Assembly: GCA_023248365.1 (NCBI GenBank)
Contig: JAHFER010000148.1
Span: 1 to 5,015 of the forward strand
Direction: 5' to 3'
DNA from: Nitrospirota bacterium
Lineage (GTDB): Bacteria; Nitrospirota; 9FT-COMBO-42-15; HDB-SIOI813
Length of the DNA: 5,015 nt
The position numbers and the translations under genes are program-made. This document shows positions 1 to 3,770 of this stretch, in pieces. The notes beneath the pieces were generated by a model that was not told the origin of the DNA, did no database searches, and saw only the letters and a list, made by a program, of their open reading frames with translations. The stretch's first letter is position 1; each line of letters begins with the position of its first letter.

Positions 1-64
1 TCTTGGCCTCTGTAACTTTACAACTGCCTTTTATCCATTTTTTAATTACGGTCTTTATATTCAT
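1..64 (-). CDS. N-terminus of an unidentified phage protein (cut by window edge)
   Basis: Only the first 21 residues are inside the window; they begin MNIKTVIKKWIKGS. The ATG (64-62) overlaps the TGA stop of the upstream ribbon-helix-helix gene (63-61) as ATGA, a common sign of translational coupling, and a GGTGG stretch a few bases upstream can serve as the ribosome binding site. The frame stays open to the window edge. The residues are basic and probably helical, which is too little to assign a family. By position it could be the large terminase subunit, which usually follows the small subunit in such phages, but nothing in the 21 residues proves that. Confidence 0.6.
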   Translation of the reverse strand, partial: MNIKTVIKKWIKGSCKVTEAK

Positions 65-390
65 TTCTTACCACCATCCTTAAAAAATGATCTGAATTCC
101 TGATTGGGTTTCTCTATATCCTTGACCTGTTCTTTTAATTCAGCAATTGAAGGTTCGCCGTTTCTGTCATTCACTTTCTTCATTGCTTCGCGAGCTTTTT
201 CTACATCTGCAGCAAGTACAGGCCTTTTGACTTCCGGTTTCATTTGTGCATTTCTCATTTCTACTGCTTTTCTGATGTACTCTGAATTATCTTCGTCGGC
301 AACTATGGCGCAGCGGATTGTTTCTTCCCTGAGTTCTGTGGAAGCGTAAAAGCCCCAGTATTTCATTGGCGTGGATTGTCTGCGAGGCAT
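61..390 (-). CDS. Ribbon-helix-helix-like phage protein (putative DNA-binding regulator)
   Basis: This is a 109-residue soluble protein. Residues about 9-50 fit the Arc/CopG/MetJ ribbon-helix-helix pattern: a short strand (KYWGFYAS), a helix (TELREETIRCAIVAD), a turn (EDNS), then a second helix starting EYIRKAVEMRN. The remainder (about 55-109) is charged, Lys/Glu-rich and probably helical, and could serve oligomerisation or partner binding. The ATG is preceded by AAGAGGTG (405-398), seven bases away and inside the end of the upstream gene; only one base separates the two genes. The stop overlaps the start of the next gene (ATGA). Ribbon-helix-helix proteins usually bind tandem short operators, so this protein could act on the repeated dyads in front of its own transcript (822-882); that link is inference. 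The fold is judged by eye from the pattern. Confidence 0.75.
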   Translation of the reverse strand: MPRRQSTPMKYWGFYASTELREETIRCAIVADEDNSEYIRKAVEMRNAQMKPEVKRPVLAADVEKAREAMKKVNDRNGEPSIAELKEQVKDIEKPNQEFRSFFKDGGKK

Positions 391-391
391 A

Positions 392-784
392 TTATAACAC
401 CTCTTTTACAACTGCATACCACAGTGCGTTACACAATTCATCAGCATGTACATCAAAACCAGAATAGTTATAATGGCTAGGCTTATACACTCCCCACCCC
501 GTATCAATTCCGTCCGTCCTTGCGAACATATTTGTTATACAAAAATATTTAGCTTTATCTTGTAGCAATTCAATCATTTTGCCTATGCTGAGAAGGGGTA
601 AAAACAATTCCTTGGCTTCCGAATCCCTGAAATTTTCCAGCCAGTCAACATTTGCCTCAAAAAATGATCCGTCTATTGTGCTGACAGCTATATCGTATCT
701 CGTTGGTTGCCACAATCCCCTTAATTTCTGTCGTTGCTCCGGTGTGAGTTCCTGCAATTGGTCGACTGTTATTCTACGTTTCAT
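392..784 (-). CDS. Conserved uncharacterised phage protein, 130 aa
   Basis: The product resembles a family of uncharacterised proteins I recall from Clostridia phages and prophages, with an N-terminal QLQELTPEQRQKLRGLW segment, a central LPLLSIGKMIELL helix and a C-terminal ADELCNALWYAVVKEVL helix. No catalytic motif, signal peptide or membrane segment is visible, and no function is known to me. I chose the ATG at 784-782 because GAAAGGACG (800-792) lies at good spacing. ATGs at 823 and 802 would also be in frame but have no ribosome binding site, and the 823 one lies upstream of the likely transcription start. The gene is first in a unit with the ribbon-helix-helix gene (1-bp gap) and the gene at the left edge, driven by the promoter at 814-842. 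Confidence 0.85.
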   Translation of the reverse strand: MKRRITVDQLQELTPEQRQKLRGLWQPTRYDIAVSTIDGSFFEANVDWLENFRDSEAKELFLPLLSIGKMIELLQDKAKYFCITNMFARTDGIDTGWGVYKPSHYNYSGFDVHADELCNALWYAVVKEVL

Positions 785-813
785 ATAAGCACGTCCTTTC
801 ATATTATGCTTAT

Positions 814-842
814 ATTGTATCATACTATGGAAAGTATTGCAA
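814..842 (-). promoter_or_regulatory. Sigma-A-type promoter for the 392-784 transcript
   Basis: On the minus strand a -35 box TTGCAA (842-837, 4/6 to consensus) is followed by a 17-bp spacer and a -10 box TACAAT (819-814, 5/6). Transcription would start near 807, leaving a leader of roughly 23 bases that holds the GAAAGGACG ribosome binding site. The first operator-like dyad (822-837) lies across the spacer and the edge of the -35 box, so a bound regulator should block polymerase. Confidence 0.65.
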
Positions 843-882
843 TATGTATTAGAAAGTATTGCGTGTATACATTAGAGTGTAT
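822..882. repeat. Three 16-bp operator-like dyads at 22-23 bp spacing
   Basis: Three related 16-bp sites start at 822, 844 and 867: ATACTATGGAAAGTAT, ATGTATTAGAAAGTAT and ATACATTAGAGTGTAT. The first and third have perfect 5-bp arms around a 6-bp centre; the middle one matches its neighbours but is a poor dyad. GAAAGTATTGC occurs identically at 830-840 and 852-862. A TATTG word recurs at 813, 835, 857 and 880, so the weak periodicity runs slightly further on both sides. The spacing is about two helical turns, as in phage operators bound cooperatively by dimers. The array covers and extends upstream of the minus-strand promoter. The binding protein is not identified; the ribbon-helix-helix protein of the same transcript or a phage repressor outside the window are candidates. 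Confidence 0.7.
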
Positions 883-977
883 TGTGTTTGTGATGTTTAT
901 GTAATGTGAGATAAAATAGGCTGCAAAATTTTTCAGAAATTTTTAAGGATTGTAGAGGGACTATATTCTATAACAAG

Positions 978-994
978 GCCGGGGTGTCCCCGGC
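978..994. repeat. GC-rich inverted repeat (7-bp arms, 3-base loop)
   Basis: GCCGGGG and CCCCGGC pair perfectly around TGT. No T-tract follows on either strand (on the minus strand it is followed by TTGTTATAG), so it is not a typical terminator. It sits in the GC-rich block of the gap and would be a very stable hairpin in either transcript. Confidence 0.6.
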
Positions 995-1134
995 TCCCTG
1001 TACCCCTGCCCGGCGTACCAGATCGCCCCTGCTGTGCCCTGCTGCCTACTGTGCGCATGTGCTGCTGTACTATACATACAAATGTGCTATAGCCTTACTG
1101 CCTGTAGCATCATAGAACAGTATATGCCCTTAAC

Positions 1135-1158
1135 TGCACATAATTAAAGTTATGTGCA
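1135..1158. repeat. Perfect 9+9 bp palindrome with 6-bp centre
   Basis: TGCACATAA and TTATGTGCA are exact inverted copies around TTAAAG. It lies about 70 bp beyond the small terminase stop. The A/T-rich arms and absence of a T-tract argue against a terminator and suit a protein-binding dyad. Its role is unknown. Confidence 0.65.
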
Positions 1159-1226
1159 ATCACAACATATTGTATATACCCGCACCTGATACACAATTAC
1201 ACGAAAATAACGTTATGCTTACCTTG

Positions 1227-1823
1227 CTAATCCTCAACTACCTGAAACTCGCCTACACCTAGCTCTATAAGTCCTTTGTACTCTTGGAGCATGTCAGCTA
1301 CTTTGGCTTTAGCTTCGGGTAATTGGAAGTTATTCTGAGTTATTTGGATTGTTCCGGCATCTTTCGGGCCTTTGTAATCAGGCATGTTATTGCGGAAGTA
1401 AAGATCCATTGCAGGAACATCTGGAGGATAATATTGCTCTTCTATATAATCCTTAACAGAGCCATCTGTAAGGACTTTCTGCTTCTTTAAGTGTACCCGA
1501 ATACCATTGGCACGTTTGAATGCAGAATTCATCGTCAGACAGTTCCTGGCATCCTGCGCACGGGCGTAAAGGTCAGCCAATTCATTATATTCAGTCTTCC
1601 AGCTTGAAAATGTATTATAATGAACTCCAATCTTCTGTGCGATAGAGTAATCTGTTTGCCCTTCTGCAATCCATTGAATAATCTCTTTGAATCTAGGCCT
1701 AGCAAGTTGAGTAAATTTAGTTCTGCGTTCTTTCTGTTCTTCTTCTGGCTTATCAGTGTAATCTATCTGTACGTAATCTTCTTGCGGTGTTATGAGTTGC
1801 AGCACCTCCGCAGTATGAGACAT
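1227..1823 (-). CDS. terS: Phage terminase small subunit
   Basis: This 198-residue protein fits phage small terminases, which recognise viral DNA and recruit the large ATPase/nuclease subunit for packaging. Residues about 45-80 form a helix-turn-helix (KEIIQWIAEGQTDYSIAQKI, then GVHYNTFSSWK) of the kind seen in phBC6A51-type small terminases. It is followed by a linker helix, an extended segment (KDYIEEQYYPPDVPAM, 124-139) and the LYFRNNMPDYKG motif (141-152), which corresponds to the 'FWLKNRxPxxWR' motif common in this family. The C-terminal helix (about 170-188) may contact the large subunit. The ATG at 1823 lies seven bases after AGAGGTG; a GTG directly before it (1826) is less well spaced. 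The gene ends with TAG. Unusually, a 400-bp gap rather than a large-subunit gene follows. Confidence 0.85.
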   Translation of the reverse strand: MSHTAEVLQLITPQEDYVQIDYTDKPEEEQKERRTKFTQLARPRFKEIIQWIAEGQTDYSIAQKIGVHYNTFSSWKTEYNELADLYARAQDARNCLTMNSAFKRANGIRVHLKKQKVLTDGSVKDYIEEQYYPPDVPAMDLYFRNNMPDYKGPKDAGTIQITQNNFQLPEAKAKVADMLQEYKGLIELGVGEFQVVED

Positions 1824-1829
1824 CACCTA

Positions 1830-1995
1830 TCACCTCTATTGCTGTATCCATAAACTCAACCACCTAAATAGTCATAACATCTTTGGCATACATATCTGTT
1901 GGTCACCTTCGACAGCTTTTGATGTCTTGCCTTCTTACCGCAATATGTACAGCATAAAATTCTCTTTGCCATCTCTCTCACCTCTGTATCCATAA
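1830..1995 (-). repeat. Duplicated leader sequence in front of two genes
   Basis: Read on the minus strand, TTATGGATACAG followed by AGAGGTGA occurs at 1995-1978 in front of the 38-aa zinc-ribbon gene, and again at 1853-1830 in front of the small terminase gene with six extra bases (CAATAG-type insertion) between the halves. The copies include the ribosome binding sites of both genes, so a translation-initiation region was probably duplicated. The span given runs from the first to the second copy and includes the gene between them. Confidence 0.6.
1856..1972 (-). CDS. 38-aa zinc-ribbon microprotein
   Basis: The reading frame encodes a 38-residue basic protein with two cysteine knuckles: CCTYCG (Cys7, Cys8, Cys11) and CQRC (Cys29, Cys32). 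This spacing fits one zinc ribbon filling nearly the whole chain. The ATG at 1972 follows GAGGTG by six bases; an in-frame ATG 21 bases upstream lies before that site and is unlikely. The end, VCQRCYDYL, resembles ICKECYDE in the 45-aa protein at 2838-2975, suggesting a shared fold. It lies 32 bp before the small terminase start. Such small proteins often bind nucleic acid or a partner protein, but no function can be assigned. Confidence 0.8.
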   Translation of the reverse strand: MAKRILCCTYCGKKARHQKLSKVTNRYVCQRCYDYLGG

Positions 1996-2027
1996 TAATC
2001 ACCCTAACCTGCTTATTTACAAGCCTT

Positions 2028-2327
2028 TCACGGTCTGCAATCTATTAATACTTCTACACCATTGTTTTGTTTAAGGGTTATCATACCATTATCATTTTTA
2101 ACTATCTCACCCTCATAATAATTACCGTCGTCTGCCGATATCCTTACTTTGTTGGTAAGTGTTACCTCTGCCTTTATGGGTTCATTTTCTTTAGTTTTAT
2201 GGTTAATGCAATCATAATGTCCTTTTATCTTTACCGGCCTTTCCCCTGCCGGTCCGTGTATCAATCTGCTTGTATAATCTTTTTTATTGCAGATATTCCC
2301 GCATACTGAACAATATTTCTTAAACAT
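2028..2327 (-). CDS. 99-aa zinc-finger N-terminus with beta-rich C-terminal domain
   Basis: Residues 6-13 hold CSVCGNIC and residues about 41-46 hold DCINH, so Cys6, Cys9, Cys13, Cys43 and His46 could bind a zinc ion. After a Lys/Glu-rich linker, residues about 56-99 alternate hydrophobic and polar residues with Gly turns (VTLTNKVRISADDGNYYEGE, then NGMITLK), suggesting a small beta barrel. The ATG at 2327 follows GAGGTG by six bases; a GTG nine bases upstream lies inside that ribosome binding site and is rejected as the start. The stop is TGA. The family is not recognised. It is the largest of the five Cys-rich proteins and the only one with an obvious second domain. Confidence 0.8.
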   Translation of the reverse strand: MFKKYCSVCGNICNKKDYTSRLIHGPAGERPVKIKGHYDCINHKTKENEPIKAEVTLTNKVRISADDGNYYEGEIVKNDNGMITLKQNNGVEVLIDCRP

Positions 2328-2382
2328 CCTTCTCACCTCATATAAGCCTCTTACGGCTCAGCATTCTTTGATATGCCATCCC

Positions 2383-2410
2383 AAAACAAAAGGAGCTTGT
2401 TAGGCTCCTA
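2383..2410 (-). terminator. Terminator overlapping the stop codon of the 57-aa zinc-ribbon gene
   Basis: On the minus strand AGGAGC, a 7-base loop CTAACAA and GCTCCT form a perfect 6-bp stem, followed by TTTGTTTT. The hairpin begins within the TAG stop codon (2410-2408). Confidence 0.7.
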
Positions 2411-2581
2411 AACATCTGATCTTTCATGTGTTGCTGCATTCCCACACATCGGGCAAATTCCATTATTGCCGTTCCAAAAATATCCACATCTGTTGCAGTA
2501 GTAATCTTGCAGACACTCATTATTGCATATATCATTGTGGTTATGTTCGCATGTTTTCCTAACACATATTATCTCGCTCAT
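2408..2581 (-). CDS. 57-aa Cys-rich zinc-ribbon protein
   Basis: The protein has eight cysteines: Cys6, Cys11, Cys19, Cys23, Cys29, Cys32, Cys43 and Cys46, plus His13 and His15. The second half, CNRCGYFWNGNNGICPMCG, is a classic CxxC-x10-CxxC zinc ribbon; the first half (CVRKTCEHNH through CNNEC) could bind a second zinc. The ATG at 2581 has GAGG at good spacing (minus strand GAGGTAAAACC before the ATG). A longer reading frame on the same strand (2338-2565) overlaps it in another phase, but it has no ribosome binding site and no recognisable motif, whereas this frame gives a coherent metal-binding pattern. It follows the 2609-2782 gene after 27 bp holding that gene's terminator. Function unknown. 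Confidence 0.85.
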   Translation of the reverse strand: MSEIICVRKTCEHNHNDICNNECLQDYYCNRCGYFWNGNNGICPMCGNAATHERSDV

Positions 2582-2594
2582 GGTTTTACCTCAT

Positions 2595-2620
2595 AAAAAA
2601 AGAAGCCTTTAAGCTTCTTC
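2595..2620 (-). terminator. Rho-independent terminator overlapping the end of the 2609-2782 gene
   Basis: On the minus strand AGAAGC, loop TTAAAG and GCTTCT form a perfect stem that runs directly into seven T's; flanking A-T and G-U pairs extend it. The TAA stop (2611-2609) lies in the loop. Confidence 0.8.
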
Positions 2621-2782
2621 GTGTATTTTTACTGTGTAATCTGATTCTTTGTATGTTTTAAGTCTCCGGTTTCCCTTATTGTCGGTTAGTATCAATGTTA
2701 TTGTTCCAAGTCCCTTGCGTACCACCTGACCATGTATTTCCTTGGTGCCATGTTTCAGGGGTTTAAATAATGTTGCTGTCAC
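2609..2782 (-). CDS. 57-aa beta-rich phage protein, GTG start
   Basis: The product has alternating hydrophobic residues and glycine turns (TATLFKPL, IHGQVVRKGLGTITLIL, then KTYKESDYTVKI), suggesting a small beta barrel of OB or SH3 type; the family is not recognised. The start is uncertain. An in-frame ATG at 2800 would add six residues (MKGDKD), but a cUUCGg hairpin (2812-2801) abuts it with no usable ribosome binding site. I prefer GTG at 2782-2780, because GAAAGGGG lies eight bases upstream and the same leader pattern precedes the ATG of the 3011-3208 gene. The gene ends inside its own terminator. Its neighbours are two zinc-ribbon genes. Confidence 0.7.
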   Translation of the reverse strand: MTATLFKPLKHGTKEIHGQVVRKGLGTITLILTDNKGNRRLKTYKESDYTVKIHEEA

Positions 2783-2800
2783 ATCCTTATCCCCTTTCAT

Positions 2801-2812
2801 CCCCCGAAGGGG
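2801..2812 (-). other. UUCG-tetraloop hairpin in the leader of the 2609-2782 gene
   Basis: On the minus strand CCCC-TTCG-GGGG forms a 4-bp stem closed as C(UUCG)G, an exceptionally stable RNA tetraloop. GAGGGG lies just upstream and AAAGGGG just downstream. There is no T-tract, so it is not a terminator; it probably shapes translation initiation or protects RNA ends. Confidence 0.6.
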
Positions 2813-2837
2813 CTTTTATACCCCTCTATCAGAGTTC

Positions 2838-2975
2838 CTAGTCTGGTATATCCGCTATTGTTTCGTCATAACACTCTTTGCATATTTCGGATTCTATTTT
2901 TGCACCGTTAGGGTATAAATCATATACCACATTTTCCTTTGTCAAATCGACACCGCAAATTATGCATTTACTCAT
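2838..2975 (-). CDS. 45-aa zinc-ribbon microprotein
   Basis: The frame encodes 45 residues with knuckles CIIC (Cys4, Cys7) and CKEC (Cys32, Cys35), a CxxC-x24-CxxC zinc ribbon; the rest is acidic. The end, ICKECYDETIADIPD, resembles the 38-aa protein at 1856-1972. The ATG at 2975 has GGGG only two bases upstream and another GGGG eleven bases upstream, the latter in the 3' arm of a hairpin (2985-3000), so initiation may depend on that hairpin opening. It lies 35 bp after the 65-aa gene, in the transcript started at 3241-3269. No function can be assigned beyond probable zinc binding. Confidence 0.8.
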   Translation of the reverse strand: MSKCIICGVDLTKENVVYDLYPNGAKIESEICKECYDETIADIPD

Positions 2976-2984
2976 ATCCCCTAT

Positions 2985-3000
2985 AGCCCCAAGAGGGGCT
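2985..3000 (-). other. Hairpin in the leader of the 45-aa zinc-ribbon gene
   Basis: AGCCCC and GGGGCT pair perfectly around four bases (TCTT on the minus strand). GAGGGGG lies before it and AGGGGAT after it, next to the ATG. The order AGCCCCT, GGGG, AGGGGATA is shared with the leader at 2782-2820, so the two spacers look related. There is no T-tract. Confidence 0.6.
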
Positions 3001-3010
3001 TTCCCCCTCT

Positions 3011-3208
3011 CTAATCCGCCATTAAATGTTCCAAGCTGTTTTCATATCTTTCTTGCCGTTCAAGTGACTTTTTATATTCATCTTCGTTCAGTCTGCCTTG
3101 ATGCTTCCAACCGGATCTTTCCATTGATGCATCTTTGTTTAAATTTGCCGGTTCATACTCATTAGTTACTGTTTCGCCATTCTTTTCCCACACATCGTAA
3201 AATTTCAT
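3011..3208 (-). CDS. 65-aa charged phage protein of unknown function
   Basis: The protein is highly charged, with about a third of its residues Lys, Arg, Asp or Glu. It starts MKFYDVWEKNGETV and ends in a probable amphipathic helix (DEYKKSLERQERYENSLEHL). No cysteines, membrane segment or known motif is present. I chose the ATG at 3208 because GAAAGGGG lies seven bases upstream; the ATG two codons earlier (3214) is only one base from that site. It is the first gene after the operator-bearing promoter at 3241-3269, with a leader of about 26 bases, and is followed by the 45-aa zinc-ribbon gene. An anti-host or regulatory role is possible but unsupported. Confidence 0.75.
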   Translation of the reverse strand: MKFYDVWEKNGETVTNEYEPANLNKDASMERSGWKHQGRLNEDEYKKSLERQERYENSLEHLMAD

Positions 3209-3240
3209 ATCCATACCCCTTTCATCGATTTCTTAATACC

Positions 3241-3269
3241 ATTCTACCGTACATTGTACGGTTTGTCAA
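3241..3269 (-). promoter_or_regulatory. Strong promoter with a perfect palindromic operator in its spacer
   Basis: On the minus strand TTGACA (3269-3264, perfect consensus), a 17-bp spacer and TAGAAT (3246-3241, 5/6) form a near-ideal sigma-A promoter. The spacer contains ACCGTACATTGTACGGT (plus strand, 3246-3262), a perfect palindrome with 7-bp arms and a 3-bp centre, reaching the edge of the -10 box. A bound regulator would exclude polymerase. It starts the transcript for 3011-3208, 2838-2975 and probably genes beyond. A related promoter lies at 3669-3697. Confidence 0.85.
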
Positions 3270-3296
3270 GGGGCTTTCAAAATATATTTCTGCAAC

Positions 3297-3323
3297 AAAA
3301 AAGGGCTTTCATTTGCCCTCTTT
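3297..3323 (-). terminator. Rho-independent terminator overlapping the end of the 57-aa RHH-like gene
   Basis: On the minus strand AGGGC, an 8-base loop and GCCCT are extended by a G-U and A-T pairs into a run of six T's. The TGA stop (3311-3309) lies in the loop. It closes the short unit started at 3669-3697 just before the next promoter begins. Confidence 0.75.
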
Positions 3324-3482
3324 GCGTATCTTCCTGACTGATTCCCGGAACATCCCGTTCAGCCACTCGGCCCGGCTCTTGTATTCCAGTGCTTTGATTG
3401 TCTCGTCGAGTTTTTGTTCATAGGCTTTTTTGATCTCAGGGCTCTCATGTGCTATGCGTATCTCTGTGTATATACGGGGCAT
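3309..3482 (-). CDS. 57-aa ribbon-helix-helix-like protein
   Basis: The sequence begins MPRIYTEIRI, a plausible beta strand, followed by a long helix (about 15-36, EIKKAYEQKLDETIKALEYK), a turn at KSRAE, and a second helix (WLNGMFRESVRKIRK). This resembles small Arc/CopG-type DNA-binding proteins, although the first helix is longer than usual. The chosen ATG (3482) overlaps the TAA stop of the zinc-ribbon gene by one base (TAATG), with GGAGGTGG upstream; an ATG six codons earlier (3500) would lie within the upstream gene and before this ribosome binding site. It is co-transcribed from the operator-bearing promoter at 3669-3697 and lies between the two related operators, so it is a candidate regulator of both; this is inference. 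Confidence 0.75.
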   Translation of the reverse strand: MPRIYTEIRIAHESPEIKKAYEQKLDETIKALEYKSRAEWLNGMFRESVRKIRKEGK

Positions 3483-3637
3483 TAGACCACCTCCGCGCAT
3501 ACGTTACTTTTTGCTCCGCATTCCTTGCAAACCATTTCAATGTTTTCACCGTCAACATGTATCTCCAGTTTCTGACCGTCGCACATGTTACACGTACCGA
3601 TTATTCCAGGACTTTTAATTAAATCGATTTTTAACAT
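3482..3637 (-). CDS. 51-aa zinc-ribbon protein
   Basis: The frame encodes 51 residues with CNMC (Cys16, Cys19) and CKEC (Cys37, Cys40), a CxxC-x17-CxxC zinc ribbon, plus Cys47. The strand pair between the knuckles (QKLEIHVDGENIEMV) is as expected for a ribbon fold. The ATG at 3637 follows AGAGGGGG by eight bases. The gene is first after the promoter at 3669-3697 and is translationally coupled to the ribbon-helix-helix-like gene through TAATG. It could be a structural or DNA-binding accessory protein; no family is recognised. Confidence 0.85.
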   Translation of the reverse strand: MLKIDLIKSPGIIGTCNMCDGQKLEIHVDGENIEMVCKECGAKSNVCAEVV

Positions 3638-3668
3638 TTTAATATCCCCCTCTTAGTTTGATACTTTT

Positions 3669-3697
3669 ATCATATACCGTACCTTGTACCATGTCAA
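3669..3697 (-). promoter_or_regulatory. Second promoter with a related operator in its spacer
   Basis: On the minus strand TTGACA (3697-3692, consensus), a 17-bp spacer and TATGAT (3674-3669, 5/6) form a strong promoter. The spacer carries ACCGTACCTTGTACCAT (plus strand, 3676-3692), matching the perfect palindrome at 3246-3262 in 13 of 17 positions and keeping both GTAC half-sites. It is offset about two bases from its place in the other promoter and touches the -35 box. It drives 3482-3637 and 3309-3482. Confidence 0.8.
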
Positions 3698-3736
3698 GAG
3701 GATTTCGATAATATTTTTGCGCTTAAGCAGCAACTT

Positions 3737-3763
3737 AAAGAGGACAAGTAAGTCCTTTTTTTT
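3737..3763. terminator. Probably bidirectional terminator after the ArpU/DUF1492-like gene
   Basis: AGGAC, AAGTAA loop and GTCCT form a perfect stem (3741-3756), followed on the plus strand by eight T's (3756-3763). On the minus strand the same stem is preceded by A's and followed by TCTTT, a weaker tract. It could end the main minus transcript after the regulator gene and shield it from plus-strand transcription. A third GGAC copy at 3764-3767 allows alternative pairing. Confidence 0.6.
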
Positions 3764-3770
3764 GGACAAT

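Larger units (their letters stand above)
883..1226. other. Gene-free stretch after the small terminase gene
   Basis: With the promoter and operator region this makes a 400-bp gap without a supportable gene on either strand; short reading frames here have no ribosome binding site and stop quickly. Its right part (about 1135-1226) is A/T-rich and holds a perfect palindrome. Its middle (about 977-1065) is visibly GC-rich, with a strong hairpin and repeated CCTGCTG/GCTGCTGT words. Its left part (about 900-960) is A/T-rich again. Small terminase proteins bind cos or pac sites often near their own gene, so a packaging site is possible, as is a non-coding RNA; neither is shown by the sequence alone. 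Confidence 0.6.

Noticed and set aside
813..901. CRISPR-like or minisatellite array because of 22-bp periodicity
   Set aside because: The units are degenerate, contiguous without unique spacers, and positioned over a promoter, which suits operators.
978..994. GC-rich hairpin as a Rho-independent terminator
   Set aside because: No T-run follows on either strand; the minus-strand continuation is TTGTTATAG.
2338..2379. 13-codon leader frame before the 2028-2327 gene
   Set aside because: Its ATG lacks a proper ribosome binding site and the frame is simply the tail of the rejected 2338-2565 frame.
2338..2565. 75-codon minus-strand frame overlapping the 57-aa zinc-ribbon gene
   Set aside because: It has no ribosome binding site and no recognisable pattern, while the other phase gives eight well-spaced cysteines, a good ribosome binding site and a terminator at its stop.
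2878..3165. 95-codon plus-strand frame
   Set aside because: It runs antisense to the 65-aa and 45-aa genes, across their promoterless spacer, with no ribosome binding site and a composition typical of shadow frames.
3246..3262. LexA/SOS box
   Set aside because: The palindrome centre and half-sites (GTAC) differ from the GAAC-type box of Bacillota.
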